From positions 17,854 to 81,853 of the forward strand of contig NZ_JBAJEX010000010.1 of assembly GCF_039822265.1 (NCBI RefSeq): a stretch of DNA of 64,000 nt, given 5' to 3'. How positions within the stretch are numbered: position 1 is the first letter of the stretch; each line of letters opens with the position of its first letter. The notes beneath the pieces are model-generated. The model saw only the letters and a program-made list of their open reading frames with translations, did no database searches and was not told the origin of the DNA. This document shows, one piece after another, positions 45,112 through 54,699 of this stretch. The position numbers were made by a program, and so were the translations under genes. The DNA is from Thiobacter sp. AK1 (GTDB lineage: Bacteria > Pseudomonadota > Gammaproteobacteria > Burkholderiales > Thiobacteraceae).

Positions 45112-47250
45112 ATGCTAAAGAACGACTCAACTTGGCTTGCGCGGCTGTTTCCCTTCCTCGGTTGGTGGCCGATGACGCGGGAGACGTTGCGCGCCGACCT
45201 CATCGCCGGGGTCACCGTGGCCTTGGTGCTGGTACCCCAGAGCATGGCCTATGCCCAGTTAGCGGGACTGCCGGTCGTGTATGGTCTCTATGCCGCGTTT
45301 CTGCCGGTGATGGTGGCCTCCCTCTGGGGTTCCCTGCGCCAGCTGCACACCGGCCCCACGGCGATGCTCTCCCTTCTGTCGGCGGCGGCCTTGCTGCCCT
45401 TCGCGTCGGTGGGCAGCGAGCAATTCATCGAGCTGTCCGTCATGCTGGCCCTGATGGTGGGCGTGTTGCGCTTGCTGCTGGGCCTGTTCCGGCTCGGGCT
45501 CGTGGTCAACCTGCTGTCCCATCCCGTCGTGGTGGGCTTCACCAATGCTGCGGCCTTGATCATTGGCCTATCCCAGCTCAATAAGCTCATCAATGTGCCC
45601 ATGCCCCGTAGCGACTCCTTCCTCTCGGACTTGTGGGCGGTGGTCACCCAGCTGGAGCAGACGCATTGGCCTACCGTTGGTTTCGCGTTCGCCGCTTTCC
45701 TGATCATCTACGGGCTGCAGCGCTTTTTTCCGCGCGCGCCTGCTATCCTCGTGGCCATCATGGTCACCACCGTGGCTAGCGCCTGGTTCGGTTTCGAACG
45801 CACCGCGAGCGTTTCCCTTGCCAGCATCGAGGATGCATCGTTTCGGGCCCGTTTGGGCGACTACACCCGCTTGAATGAGGCCGTGCGCAACCAAGAAAGG
45901 CGCCTGGCGCAGCTGCAGGCGGAACGCAGTCGCGCCACACAAGCGGCGCGGGTGGCCCGGGCCGACCTGGACGCCGAGCTCGACAAGCAAAAGGTGCGAC
46001 TGACCGCCCTCAGAGAACAGGCCTTCGAGGCGCGGCGCCATCTGCACGCGGTGCGCTTGTCCCGAGTCGAGACGCCCACCGGACCCGTGTTTCGGTCGGC
46101 TGGCACCGTGGTGGAAGGTGAGCCGGCGGGCGCGGCCTACTGGCGCTTTGCCGCAATTAAGGGCGATACCGTGAGCCTGTCTAGCGGCGGCGAGGTGGTG
46201 GGGACCATTCCCAAAGGCTTACCCAGCTTCACGCTACCGCACATCGCCTGGCAGATTCTGCTTCCCCTTCTGCCGGCTGCTCTCATCATGGCGCTTCTAG
46301 GTTTCATGGAGGCCACTTCCATCTCCAAGGCCATCAGCGCACGCACGGGTCAACGGGTGGACACCAACCAGGAACTCATCGGCCAGGGGCTGGCCAATAT
46401 CGTCGGCAGTTTCTTTCAGAGCTATGTGGTGAGCGGCTCGTTTTCCCGCTCCGCGCTGGCCGCACGTGCCGGTGCCCAGACCGGCTTGTTCGCCATCATC
46501 AGCGCCTTGTGTGTGATGCTGGTGATTTTGTTCTTGACCCCCTTGCTCTACCACCTGCCACAAGCCGTGCTGGCGGTGATCATCATGTTCGCGGTATTTG
46601 GCTTGGTGCGCATCGAGCCCTTGTTGCAGGCCTGGCGGGTGAACCGCGTCGATGCGGTGATCGGCCTGGTCACGTTCGTGGCCACGCTGGCGCTGGCGCC
46701 AGCCCTCGCCCAAGGCATCCTGCTGGGTGTTGGGCTGACCGTGGCGGCCTATGTGGTGCGCAACATGCGTCCGCGCGCAGAAATCCTGGGACGTCGCGCC
46801 GACGGCACCCTGGCCGGGATGGATAGTCATCATCTGCCCCCGGTGAGCGACCAATACGTGGCGCTGCGCTTCGATGGTTCACTCGATTTTGTCAACGTGG
46901 CCTATTTCGAGGAAGCCGTGCTGGAAGCCTTACGTCGCTTTCCCCAGGCGAAGGCGGTACTGGTGGTGGGCAGCGGCATCAACGACATGGATGCCTCGGG
47001 CGAAGCACAGCTCAGGGCGGTGGCGCGCCAGCTCAAAGCGCGCGGCGTGGACTTGTATTTCAGCAGTCTGAAAAAGCAGGTACGGGCGGCCTTCGAGCGG
47101 GGCGGGTTAGACGAGGTGATCCCGAAGGAGCACCTATTCGCCAACAAGGAAGCGGCGCTTGCCGCACTGGCAGCCCGTTACGGTCACTTAGCCTCGGTCA
47201 CCCCGCCCGCGACAATACCGTCGTCGCCTCGTCCAGCAGGAAGTTCTTGA
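45112..47250 (+). CDS. SulP-family anion transporter with coiled-coil insertion
   Basis: 712 residues from the ATG at 45112 (TTG at 45067 is an in-frame alternative). SulP membrane domain: AGVTVALVLVPQSMAYAQLA, GPTAMLSLLSAAALL, then GLPSFTLPHIAW and MEATSISKAISARTGQRVD; the STAS domain is at the end (ALRFDGSLDFVNVAYFEEAV). SulP members carry sulfate or bicarbonate; position right after the carboxysome genes favours bicarbonate, not proven. Oddly, about 120 residues (roughly 240-360) of mostly coiled coil (NEAVRNQERRLAQLQAERSR) interrupt the membrane domain. Its 3' end overlaps the convergent cbbR by 53 bp. Confidence 0.88.
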   Translation: MLKNDSTWLARLFPFLGWWPMTRETLRADLIAGVTVALVLVPQSMAYAQLAGLPVVYGLYAAFLPVMVASLWGSLRQLHTGPTAMLSLLSAAALLPFASVGSEQFIELSVMLALMVGVLRLLLGLFRLGLVVNLLSHPVVVGFTNAAALIIGLSQLNKLINVPMPRSDSFLSDLWAVVTQLEQTHWPTVGFAFAAFLIIYGLQRFFPRAPAILVAIMVTTVASAWFGFERTASVSLASIEDASFRARLGDYTRLNEAVRNQERRLAQLQAERSRATQAARVARADLDAELDKQKVRLTALREQAFEARRHLHAVRLSRVETPTGPVFRSAGTVVEGEPAGAAYWRFAAIKGDTVSLSSGGEVVGTIPKGLPSFTLPHIAWQILLPLLPAALIMALLGFMEATSISKAISARTGQRVDTNQELIGQGLANIVGSFFQSYVVSGSFSRSALAARAGAQTGLFAIISALCVMLVILFLTPLLYHLPQAVLAVIIMFAVFGLVRIEPLLQAWRVNRVDAVIGLVTFVATLALAPALAQGILLGVGLTVAAYVVRNMRPRAEILGRRADGTLAGMDSHHLPPVSDQYVALRFDGSLDFVNVAYFEEAVLEALRRFPQAKAVLVVGSGINDMDASGEAQLRAVARQLKARGVDLYFSSLKKQVRAAFERGGLDEVIPKEHLFANKEAALAALAARYGHLASVTPPATIPSSPRPAGSS

Positions 47251-48109
47251 AGGCGAGTGCTGCGGCCGACAGGCGTTTGTCCTTGCGATGCACGATATGC
47301 CAGTGGCGGCGGATGGGCAGCCCTTGCACGTCCAACACGCGCAGGCGGCGGGCGGAAAGCTCGAGTTCGATGGTGTGCAAAGACACCACGCCCAGGCCTA
47401 GTCCCGCTTGCACCCCTTGCTTGATGGCTTCGGTGCTGCTCATCTCCATGCCTGGTTGGATTTTCACCCGATGTGCTTCGAAATAGCGCTCCATCGCGAT
47501 GCGAGTGCCGGAACCCTCCTCGCGCATGAGGAAGGTTTCAGAAGCCAGGCGCGCGAGCGGAATGTTTTTCTGGCGTGCCAGGGGGTGGTTCATGGGCGCG
47601 ATCACCACCAGCGGATTTTCCATGAAGGATTCCGCCACCAGATCCAGCCCATCCGGCGGCTGGCCCATGATGGCCATGTCCATTTCGTTGTTGGCGAGCT
47701 GGACCAACAGGGTCTGCCGGTTGGTCACGTTGAGGCTCACGGTGATATTGGGAAAGCGTTGGCTGAAGGTGGCCAGCAACTGGGGCGCAAAATAGTTGGC
47801 GGTACTGGCCACAGAGATCTTCAGTTTGCCGCGCTTCAAGCCTTTCAGCTCGGCCAGCACGGCCTCGGCCTCGCTCAGCTGCTGGGCGATGGTGCGGCTG
47901 TAGTGGTAGAGCTCGTGGCCGGCCTCGGTGAGGTAGATCTTCTTGCCCAGTTGCTCGAATAAGGCAGTGCCCACGTTTTCTTCCAGTTGCTTGATCTGCA
48001 TGGACACCGCGGGCTGGGTGAGGTGCAGCTCTTGGGCTGCGCGGGAAAAGCTCAAATGGCGCGCCACGGCCTCGAACACGGAAAGCTGGCGGAAGGTGAC
48101 GTGTAACAT
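47198..48109 (-). CDS. cbbR: LysR-type regulator CbbR, divergent from cbbL
   Basis: 303 residues, the typical CbbR length. HTH: VTFRQLSVFEAVARHLSFSR, then AAQELHLTQPAVSMQIKQLE; the effector domain includes MAIMGQPPDGLDLVAESFME and FLMREEGSGTRIAMERYF. It is transcribed away from cbbL with 150 bp between, the classical cbb layout, and is the best candidate for the RubisCO regulator. Its 3' end overlaps the sulP 3' end by 53 bp. Confidence 0.95.
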   Translation of the reverse strand: MLHVTFRQLSVFEAVARHLSFSRAAQELHLTQPAVSMQIKQLEENVGTALFEQLGKKIYLTEAGHELYHYSRTIAQQLSEAEAVLAELKGLKRGKLKISVASTANYFAPQLLATFSQRFPNITVSLNVTNRQTLLVQLANNEMDMAIMGQPPDGLDLVAESFMENPLVVIAPMNHPLARQKNIPLARLASETFLMREEGSGTRIAMERYFEAHRVKIQPGMEMSSTEAIKQGVQAGLGLGVVSLHTIELELSARRLRVLDVQGLPIRRHWHIVHRKDKRLSAAALAFKNFLLDEATTVLSRAG

Positions 48110-48127
48110 GCTATAGGTGTTCTTCTA

Positions 48128-48194
48128 TAAGTAATATCTTATCCTAATTATCAAAAACTTTCACTATCCCTTATAGGGCCCTTCGTCCTATAGT
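48128..48194 (+). promoter_or_regulatory. CbbR operator/promoter region of cbbL
   Basis: ATAAG-TAATAT-CTTAT (48128-48143) and CCCT-TAT-AGGG (48169-48179) are perfect inverted repeats in a markedly AT-rich intergenic region. CCTATAGT follows (48187-48194), with TATAGT a fair -10 box, as also seen before csoS2. The ATAAG...CTTAT pair fits the CbbR consensus of spaced T-N-A triplets. Confidence 0.6.
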
Positions 48195-48259
48195 TCGGGC
48201 ACACGTTGCGTTGACCATACTGCGACGTCAGCTTTTTTCACGACTAACTGGAGGTTCCC

Positions 48260-49681
48260 ATGGCCGTCAAAACCTACAACGCCGGTGTGAAAGAGTACCG
48301 GCAGACCTACTGGATGCCCGATTATCAGCCGCTGGATACCGACATCCTGGCGGTGTTCAAGATCACGCCCCAGCCGGGCGTGGACCGGGAAGAGGCTGCC
48401 GCCGCGGTGGCTGCGGAATCCTCCACCGGTACCTGGACCACGGTGTGGACCGACCTCTTGACGGATTTGGACTATTACAAAGGCCGTGCCTACAAGATCG
48501 AGGACGTGCCGGGTGACGACACCTGTTTCTACGCCTACGTGGCCTATCCCATCGACCTGTTCGAGGAAGGCTCGGTGGTGAACGTGTTCACCTCGCTGGT
48601 GGGCAACGTGTTCGGCTTCAAGGCGATCCGCGCCTTGCGTTTGGAAGACGTACGTTTCCCCATCGCCTATGTGAAGACCTGCGGCGGCCCGCCCCATGGC
48701 ATCCAGGTGGAGCGGGACATCATGAACAAGTATGGCCGTCCCCTGCTGGGATGCACCATCAAACCCAAGCTGGGTTTGTCGGCCAAGAACTACGGCCGTG
48801 CCGTGTACGAGTGCCTGCGCGGGGGGCTGGACTTCACCAAGGACGACGAGAACGTCAATTCCCAGCCCTTCATGCGCTGGAAGCAGCGTTTCGATTTCGT
48901 GATGGAGGCCATCCACAAGGCCGAGCGGGAAACCGGCGAGCGTAAGGGGCATTACCTCAACGTGACCGCGCCTACGCCGGAAGAGATGTACAAGCGAGCC
49001 GAATATGCGAAGGAAATTGGCGCGCCCATCATTATGCACGACTACATCACCGGCGGCTTCTGCGCCCACACGGGTCTGGCCAACTGGTGCCGCGAGAATG
49101 GCCTGCTGCTGCACGTGCACCGCGCCATGCATGCGGTGATCGACCGCAACCCGCATCATGGCATCCACTTCCGCGTGCTGACCAAGGTGCTGCGCTTAAT
49201 GGGGGGTGATCACCTCCACACTGGCACCGTGGTGGGCAAGCTCGAGGGCGATCGCGCCTCCACCCTGGGCTGGATCGATCTTTTGCGCGAGTCCTATGTC
49301 AAGGAAGACCGCAGCCGCGGCATCTTCTTCGACCAGGACTGGGGCTCCATGCCGGGCGCTTTTGCCGTCGCTTCCGGCGGCATCCACGTCTGGCACATGC
49401 CAGCGCTCGTCACTATTTTCGGTGATGATGCCGTGCTGCAGTTCGGTGGCGGCACCCTGGGTCACCCCTGGGGCAACGCCGCTGGCGCCGCGGCCAACCG
49501 TGTGGCGCTGGAAGCCTGCGTGGAGGCCCGCAACGAAGGCCGGCAGCTGGAGAAGGAAGGCAAGGCCATCCTGGAGGCAGCCGCCAAGCACAGCCCAGAA
49601 CTCAAGGTCGCCATGGAAACCTGGAAAGAGATCAAATTCGAGTTCGACGTGGTGGACAAGCTGGACGTCGCCCACAAGTAA
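48260..49681 (+). CDS. cbbL: RubisCO form IA large subunit
   Basis: 473 residues. Active-site signatures: [37 protein letters not shown] (carbamylated Lys), loop 6 in [13 protein letters not shown], and [20 protein letters not shown]. It carboxylates ribulose-1,5-bisphosphate. It is followed by cbbS, cbbQ and cbbO, the arrangement called IAq, which is usually cytosolic rather than carboxysomal. An AACTGGAGG-type RBS precedes the ATG. No other RubisCO genes are in the window. Phosphoribulokinase is not in the window either. Confidence 0.98.
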   Translation: MAVKTYNAGVKEYRQTYWMPDYQPLDTDILAVFKITPQPGVDREEAAAAVAAESSTGTWTTVWTDLLTDLDYYKGRAYKIEDVPGDDTCFYAYVAYPIDLFEEGSVVNVFTSLVGNVFGFKAIRALRLEDVRFPIAYVKTCGGPPHGIQVERDIMNKYGRPLLGCTIKPKLGLSAKNYGRAVYECLRGGLDFTKDDENVNSQPFMRWKQRFDFVMEAIHKAERETGERKGHYLNVTAPTPEEMYKRAEYAKEIGAPIIMHDYITGGFCAHTGLANWCRENGLLLHVHRAMHAVIDRNPHHGIHFRVLTKVLRLMGGDHLHTGTVVGKLEGDRASTLGWIDLLRESYVKEDRSRGIFFDQDWGSMPGAFAVASGGIHVWHMPALVTIFGDDAVLQFGGGTLGHPWGNAAGAAANRVALEACVEARNEGRQLEKEGKAILEAAAKHSPELKVAMETWKEIKFEFDVVDKLDVAHK

Positions 49682-49688
49682 ATCGGTG

Positions 49689-49711
49689 AGGCGTGGGGGC
49701 GCACGCCTTTT
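49689..49711 (+). other. Intercistronic hairpin between cbbL and cbbS
   Basis: AGGCGTG-(6 nt)-CACGCCT, a 7-bp perfect stem followed by only four T residues. Located 8 bp after the cbbL stop. More likely an mRNA stabiliser or partial attenuator than a full stop, since cbbS must follow. Confidence 0.5.
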
Positions 49712-49750
49712 CACGCCTAACCCCTCACTGCGACCAACAGGAGCTTTTAA

Positions 49751-50107
49751 ATGTCTGAAATGATGGATTACAAATCCCGGCTCTCGGATCCCTCCAGCCG
49801 GAAATTCGAAACCTTCTCCTACCTGCCGGAGATGAGCAAGGAGCAAATCCGCAAGCAAGTGGAGTACATCGTCAAGAAGGGCTGGAACCCCGCCATCGAG
49901 CACACCGAGCCGGAAAATGCCTTCGGCCATTACTGGTACATGTGGAAGCTGCCCATGTTCGGCGAAACCGACGTGGACAAGATCCTGGCCGAAGCGGAAG
50001 CCTGTCACAAGGCCAATCCGGGGCACCACGTGCGCCTCATCGGCTATGACAACTACGCCCAGTCCCAGGGCGCTGCCATGGTGATCTACCGCGGCAAGCC
50101 GGTCTGA
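49751..50107 (+). CDS. cbbS: RubisCO form IA small subunit (IAq-like)
   Basis: 118 residues. Core: [40 protein letters not shown], and [20 protein letters not shown]. Between MDYKSRL and KFETFSYLP it has the residues SDPSSR, about six more than carboxysomal (IAc) small subunits such as that of Halothiobacillus; the insertion marks IAq. RBS AGGAG at -10. It is separated from cbbQ by a terminator-like hairpin. Confidence 0.97.
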   Translation: MSEMMDYKSRLSDPSSRKFETFSYLPEMSKEQIRKQVEYIVKKGWNPAIEHTEPENAFGHYWYMWKLPMFGETDVDKILAEAEACHKANPGHHVRLIGYDNYAQSQGAAMVIYRGKPV

Positions 50108-50133
50108 CGCGGCGCGGGAAAGCCATCGACGAG

Positions 50134-50165
50134 CCCCCGTCGCCGCGAGGTGGCGGGGGTTTTTT
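50134..50165 (+). terminator. Terminator-like hairpin between cbbS and cbbQ
   Basis: An 11-bp stem with two G-T pairs (CCCCCGTCGCC / GGTGGCGGGGG), a GCGA (GNRA) tetraloop and six T residues (50160-50165). It would stop a share of transcripts after cbbS and so set RubisCO well above CbbQ/CbbO. It lies 27 bp after the cbbS stop. Confidence 0.85.
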
Positions 50166-50248
50166 GTTTCTCCACGAAGGTCTCGAAGATCCAGCCCTCG
50201 CGTCCCCGTGCCCTTCGTGGACGAGCAAGCTTTTTTGGGAGTTCAATT

Positions 50249-51052
50249 ATGAGCGACATCATCAAGCAGTACATGATCGAGAAGGAGCCCTACTACCGTC
50301 CGGTGGCGGACGAGGTGGCGCTCTACGAGGCTGCTTATTCCGTGCGCATGCCCATGATGCTCAAGGGTCCCACCGGCTGCGGCAAGACCCGCTTCGTGGA
50401 ATACATGGCGTGGAAGCTCAACAAGCCTCTGATCACGGTGGCCTGCAACGAGGACATGACGGCTTCCGATTTGGTCGGACGTTTCCTGCTCGACGCCCAG
50501 GGCACTCGCTGGCAGGACGGCCCGCTGGCCATCGCCGCCCGCTATGGCGCCATCTGCTACCTGGACGAAGTGGTGGAGGCGCGCCAGGACACCACGGTGG
50601 TGATCCATCCCTTGACCGACAACCGGCGCGTGCTGCCGCTGGAGAAGAAGGGTGAACTGATTCATGCCCACCCCGATTTCCAGGTGGTTATTTCCTACAA
50701 CCCGGGATACCAGTCGCTGATGAAGGACCTCAAGCAATCCACCAAGCAGCGTTTCGGCGCGCTGGACTTCAACTATCCCGAACACGACATCGAAACCGAG
50801 ATCGTCGCCCATGAAACGGGCGTATCGAAGGAGATCGCCGACAAGCTGGTGTCCATCGCGGAACGGGCGCGCAACCTCAAGGGACACGGCCTGGACGAGG
50901 GCATTTCCACCCGCATGCTGGTCTATGCCGGCAGCCTGATCGCCAAGGGCGTGGACGCCAAGGCCGCCTGCCGTGTGGCCCTGGTGCGTCCCATCACCGA
51001 CGACCCTGACATGCGTGATGCGCTGGATGCAGCAGTGACCACGTTCTTCTGA
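50249..51052 (+). CDS. cbbQ: RubisCO activase AAA+ subunit CbbQ
   Basis: 267 residues. Walker A GPTGCGKT (residues 40-47), Walker B region [16 protein letters not shown], and arginine-rich sensor 2 region. MoxR-type AAA+ ring ATPase; with CbbO it removes inhibitory sugar phosphates from RubisCO. The start at 50249 is chosen from family N-termini ([18 protein letters not shown]); 33 upstream residues are rejected. It follows a terminator-like hairpin and precedes cbbO by 85 bp. Confidence 0.96.
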   Translation: MSDIIKQYMIEKEPYYRPVADEVALYEAAYSVRMPMMLKGPTGCGKTRFVEYMAWKLNKPLITVACNEDMTASDLVGRFLLDAQGTRWQDGPLAIAARYGAICYLDEVVEARQDTTVVIHPLTDNRRVLPLEKKGELIHAHPDFQVVISYNPGYQSLMKDLKQSTKQRFGALDFNYPEHDIETEIVAHETGVSKEIADKLVSIAERARNLKGHGLDEGISTRMLVYAGSLIAKGVDAKAACRVALVRPITDDPDMRDALDAAVTTFF

Positions 51053-51137
51053 ATCAGTGAGGAGGCAGGCGTGAAGCGGGCGTAGGTGCCCGGCATCTTT
51101 GCCGACCCACGGCGCGCCTCCCACGCCGCGTACGACC

Positions 51138-53486
51138 ATGAGTGTCAATCTCGACGATTACAAGGAGCTGGTTGAAGAGCTCAGCACCGCCTCCCAGGAG
51201 GCGCTACGCGCCACTTGGGTGGAGGCGACCAAGATCTATTCGCCTCGCGGCCTCGACAACTACCTGAAAGGCGCGGTGGCATTGAAGAGCTTGGGTCGTG
51301 GCTGCGAATTGGTGGTGGCTTGGCTGGAAAATGCGCCGCTGGTGGCCAAAGAGGTGGGGGAGGACGTGGTATCGGATCTGGCCACCACGGCCCTCTCCCT
51401 GGCTTCCAAGACTTCCGGGGCGGTGATCGAGATGATCCTCGCCACGGCACCCACCGCCGCCAAGCGTCTGGGTGATGCGGATCTGTTCCGCAAATACCTG
51501 CAGTTCCTCAACGTGCTGGTGGCCCAGGCGCCGCGCGGCCTGCGTCCCATGTTGGACAAACTGGACGTGCTGTTGTCCCAGCTCACCCTCGGTGGCTTGC
51601 GCCGCTGGGCGTTGTGGGGCGCCCATGCCTACCGCACCGACTACGAGGAACAGGTCCGCTATTTCGGCCTGGAGAGCAAGGAATCTCTGGCGGTTTTGCA
51701 GAAGGAGCGCAAGGGCACACTGTTCATCGACGTGCAGCGGCGTGTCAACATGTATCTGCGCGCCCTGTGGGGGCGGGATTTCTTCATGAAACCCACCTCG
51801 GGCGACTTCGAGACGCGCGAGGGCTACAAGCCCTACATCGAAGACTATTTCATCCACCTGCCGGATGCCTTCGATGACTTCGTCAGCCCCAGCGGCGAGA
51901 CGGTGTCAGGGCTGGAAGTGTACCGGGCTGCGGCCGCCCATGCCGCCGCGCACATGGTGTACACGCGCGAGCCGATTTCGGCGGAAGCCCTCAACAATTG
52001 GCAAATGGCAGTGATTTCGGTGATCGAAGACGCGCGCGTGGAAACCCTTGCTATTCGCCGCTTCCCTGGTCTTAAGCAACTCTGGGCCCGTTTCCACACC
52101 ATCACGCCCGAGCAGGGCGCGACCGCGGGGGACTATCTCAACCGGCTGGCGCGGGCGCTGCTGGACGAAACCTATCGCGACGATGACCCTTGGATTGCCC
52201 AAGGCCGCGTGCTGTTTGCCGAGGCGGTGAACACACCTGGCCGGCTGGAAACCAACCAGACCTCTTGGGACATTGGCGTCACCTTGGCCCACGCCTTCCT
52301 GGAAAAGAAAATCCCTTACAGCCTACGCACCGACGTGCTGAGCGCCGTCTATCGCGACGATAACCGCTACTTCTGGGAATTCGTGGAATTCGACTTCGAG
52401 AAGGCCATCGCCGCTGGCTACGAGAAACCGAAGCAGGTGCGCAAATACGTTTCCCTGATGGAAATGGTCAACGAGGTGGACAACGAGCTCGCCGGTGACG
52501 ACGCCCAAGAGATCTGGGTGCTGCCGACTCCCTTCTACCTGGACCAGGAAGGGGTGACGATCAACGAGTTGGAAGGCAAGGAGCCGGTCTCACCGCCCTT
52601 CCATTATTCCGAGTGGGACTACCAAATACAACTGGAGCGCCCAAGCTGGGTGACGGTGGTGGAAAAACGCCCTAAGTCCGGCGAACTTGCTCTCATAGAC
52701 GAGATCGCCGCGCAATACAAGCGGCTCATCTCGCGCATGAAGTTCCTGCTGGATGCCATGCAGCCGCAAGGCGTGCAACGCATTCGCAAGCTGGAAGACG
52801 GGGATGAGATCGACATCAATGCGGCCATCCGCGCCGCCATCGACATCCGCATGGGGCATCAGCCCGATCCACGCATCATGATGCGTTCGGTGCGCAAAAC
52901 GCGGGACATTTCCGTCTTGGTGTTGCTAGACCTATCGGAATCCACCAACGAAAAAGTCGCCGGCCAGGAATACACCGTGCTGGAGCTCACGCGCCAAGCC
53001 TGTGTCCTGCTGGCGGATGCCATCGCCAAGGTGGGCGATCCGTTCGCCATCCACGGTTTTTGCTCAGATGGCCGACACGATGTGCAGTATTTCCGCTTCA
53101 AGGATTTCGACCAGCCCTACGACGACAAGCCCAAGGCCAAGCTAGCCGGCATGACGGGCCAACTGTCCACGCGCATGGGCGCGGCCATTCGCCACGCCGC
53201 CCATTACCTGCGCCAGCAGAAATCCTCCAAGAAGCTGCTCATGGTCATCACCGACGGCGAGCCGGCGGACGTGGACGTGCGTGACCCGCAATACCTGCGC
53301 TACGACACCAAGAAGGCGGTGGAGGAAGCGGCTCGCTTTGGCATCATCACCTACTGCATGAGCCTGGATCCCCGTGCCGACCAATACGTCTCGCGCATCT
53401 TTGGCGCCAGGAACTACATGGTGGTGGACCATGTGGAGCGGCTGCCGGAGAAACTGCCGCTGCTGTACGCGGGTTTGACGCGCTGA
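51138..53486 (+). CDS. cbbO: RubisCO activase adaptor CbbO (VWA domain)
   Basis: 782 residues, starting MSVNLDDYKELVEELS. The N-terminal ~500 residues are helical; the C-terminal von Willebrand A domain has a MIDAS site in LVLLDLSESTNEKVAG (first Asp about residue 598) and SDGRHDVQYF...ITDGEPADVDV. CbbO binds RubisCO and couples it to the CbbQ ring. Together with cbbQ it marks the IAq-type activase system. Spacing 85 bp from cbbQ. An alternative start at 51099 adds 13 non-homologous residues. Confidence 0.96.
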   Translation: MSVNLDDYKELVEELSTASQEALRATWVEATKIYSPRGLDNYLKGAVALKSLGRGCELVVAWLENAPLVAKEVGEDVVSDLATTALSLASKTSGAVIEMILATAPTAAKRLGDADLFRKYLQFLNVLVAQAPRGLRPMLDKLDVLLSQLTLGGLRRWALWGAHAYRTDYEEQVRYFGLESKESLAVLQKERKGTLFIDVQRRVNMYLRALWGRDFFMKPTSGDFETREGYKPYIEDYFIHLPDAFDDFVSPSGETVSGLEVYRAAAAHAAAHMVYTREPISAEALNNWQMAVISVIEDARVETLAIRRFPGLKQLWARFHTITPEQGATAGDYLNRLARALLDETYRDDDPWIAQGRVLFAEAVNTPGRLETNQTSWDIGVTLAHAFLEKKIPYSLRTDVLSAVYRDDNRYFWEFVEFDFEKAIAAGYEKPKQVRKYVSLMEMVNEVDNELAGDDAQEIWVLPTPFYLDQEGVTINELEGKEPVSPPFHYSEWDYQIQLERPSWVTVVEKRPKSGELALIDEIAAQYKRLISRMKFLLDAMQPQGVQRIRKLEDGDEIDINAAIRAAIDIRMGHQPDPRIMMRSVRKTRDISVLVLLDLSESTNEKVAGQEYTVLELTRQACVLLADAIAKVGDPFAIHGFCSDGRHDVQYFRFKDFDQPYDDKPKAKLAGMTGQLSTRMGAAIRHAAHYLRQQKSSKKLLMVITDGEPADVDVRDPQYLRYDTKKAVEEAARFGIITYCMSLDPRADQYVSRIFGARNYMVVDHVERLPEKLPLLYAGLTR

Positions 53487-53514
53487 TTCCCCCGCCGCGT
53501 CGAGGAGGCGTTTC

Positions 53515-54699
53515 ATGCTGATCCACATGGCCGATCTCTTGCAGCACGCCCGCCGTAACGGCTACGCAGTGGGCGGCTATGACATCGTCAGCCTGGAGTT
53601 TCTCGAGGCCATCGTCGCCGCCTGCGAGCGCGACGGTGCGCCGGCCATCTTGAGTCTGGCGGAATCCCACTTCCACCACTATGACTTCGCCACCTTGATG
53701 CCTGCGGTGGTGGAGGCGGCGCGGCGCGCCCAGGTGCCCTTCGCCATCCATCTGGATCACGGCGCGAGCCAGGACTCCGTCATCCAGGCCATTCGTCTGG
53801 GCTGTAACGGCGTCATGGTCGATGGTTCCCATCTGCCCTATGCCGACAACGTGGCCCTCACCCGCGAGGTGGTCGCGATCGCCCATGGCTGTGGCATACC
53901 CGTCGAAGCCGAGCTGGGTTATGTACCCGGGGTGGAGGGCGAAGATGCGGCCTTGCATCCGGGCGAGCTGCGCATGACGGAGCCGGAAGAGGCCGCGCGC
54001 TTCGTGGCGGATACGGGGGTGGATTGTCTGGCAGTGTCGGTCGGTACCGTGCACGGCCGCATGCGTGGCACGCCGGTGTTGGACTTCGCGCGCCTGGCTG
54101 CCATTCGTGATGCGGTGGGCATTCCCTTGGTGATTCACGGTGGCACTGGTCTATCCGACGAACAATATCGGCGGCTGGTGGAAAGCGGCATGACCAAGCT
54201 CAACTACTATACGGCGCTTGCCGATGCCGCTAGCGCCAGCATCCGCGCCCAGGTGGAGGCAATGCCGGGCGGCGGCTATACCCAGCTGCTCGCCGGCGTG
54301 CGCGCGGCCATTGCCCAGGAAGTGTCGCGCATGAATGCCTTGCTGGGTGCCAGCGGCCGCGCGGCCCAAGTGGCGGCCCAGTGCCGACCGTGGCGTGAGG
54401 TCTTGCACGCCATCGGTTTCAATGTCGCCGGCGAGCTGCCGCCCCAGGCGCGAGAGGAACTGCTGCGCGAGGGCGTGCGGCGGCTATCCGCCATTCCCGG
54501 TGTGCGCAGCGTGGAGGCGGGCGTGGCCCTGCGTGGGGAGGCGCGGTATCATTACTGTTGGAACATCCGGTTCGCCGCACCGGAAGTGGTGGCAAGCTAC
54601 GCCAATCATCCCATTCACCGGGACTATGCCGACCGCCTGTTCCGTCCCGCGGCAGCGGATCGTCTGACCATCGACTATTCCCTGGATTACCATGGCTGA
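53515..54699 (+). CDS. Class II aldolase fused to a Dabb (stress-responsive A/B-barrel) domain
   Basis: 394 residues. Residues 1-285 are a class II fructose-bisphosphate/ketose aldolase: AIHLDHGASQDSV (zinc His), AELGYVPGVEGEDAAL, VSVGTVHGRM, LVIHGGTGLSDEQY. Residues about 298-392 form a Dabb domain: REELLREGVRRLSAIPGVRS and YHYCWNIRFAAPEVVASYAN. The fusion is unusual. It lies 28 bp after cbbO and overlaps the next gene by 8 bp, so it belongs to the cbb operon. The substrate (FBP, sedoheptulose bisphosphate or a damaged sugar phosphate) is not known. Confidence 0.85.
   Translation: MLIHMADLLQHARRNGYAVGGYDIVSLEFLEAIVAACERDGAPAILSLAESHFHHYDFATLMPAVVEAARRAQVPFAIHLDHGASQDSVIQAIRLGCNGVMVDGSHLPYADNVALTREVVAIAHGCGIPVEAELGYVPGVEGEDAALHPGELRMTEPEEAARFVADTGVDCLAVSVGTVHGRMRGTPVLDFARLAAIRDAVGIPLVIHGGTGLSDEQYRRLVESGMTKLNYYTALADAASASIRAQVEAMPGGGYTQLLAGVRAAIAQEVSRMNALLGASGRAAQVAAQCRPWREVLHAIGFNVAGELPPQAREELLREGVRRLSAIPGVRSVEAGVALRGEARYHYCWNIRFAAPEVVASYANHPIHRDYADRLFRPAAADRLTIDYSLDYHG

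Noticed and set aside
50134..50165. Riboswitch before cbbQ
   Set aside because: Only a single hairpin with a T-run is present; no aptamer-like conserved structure is seen.
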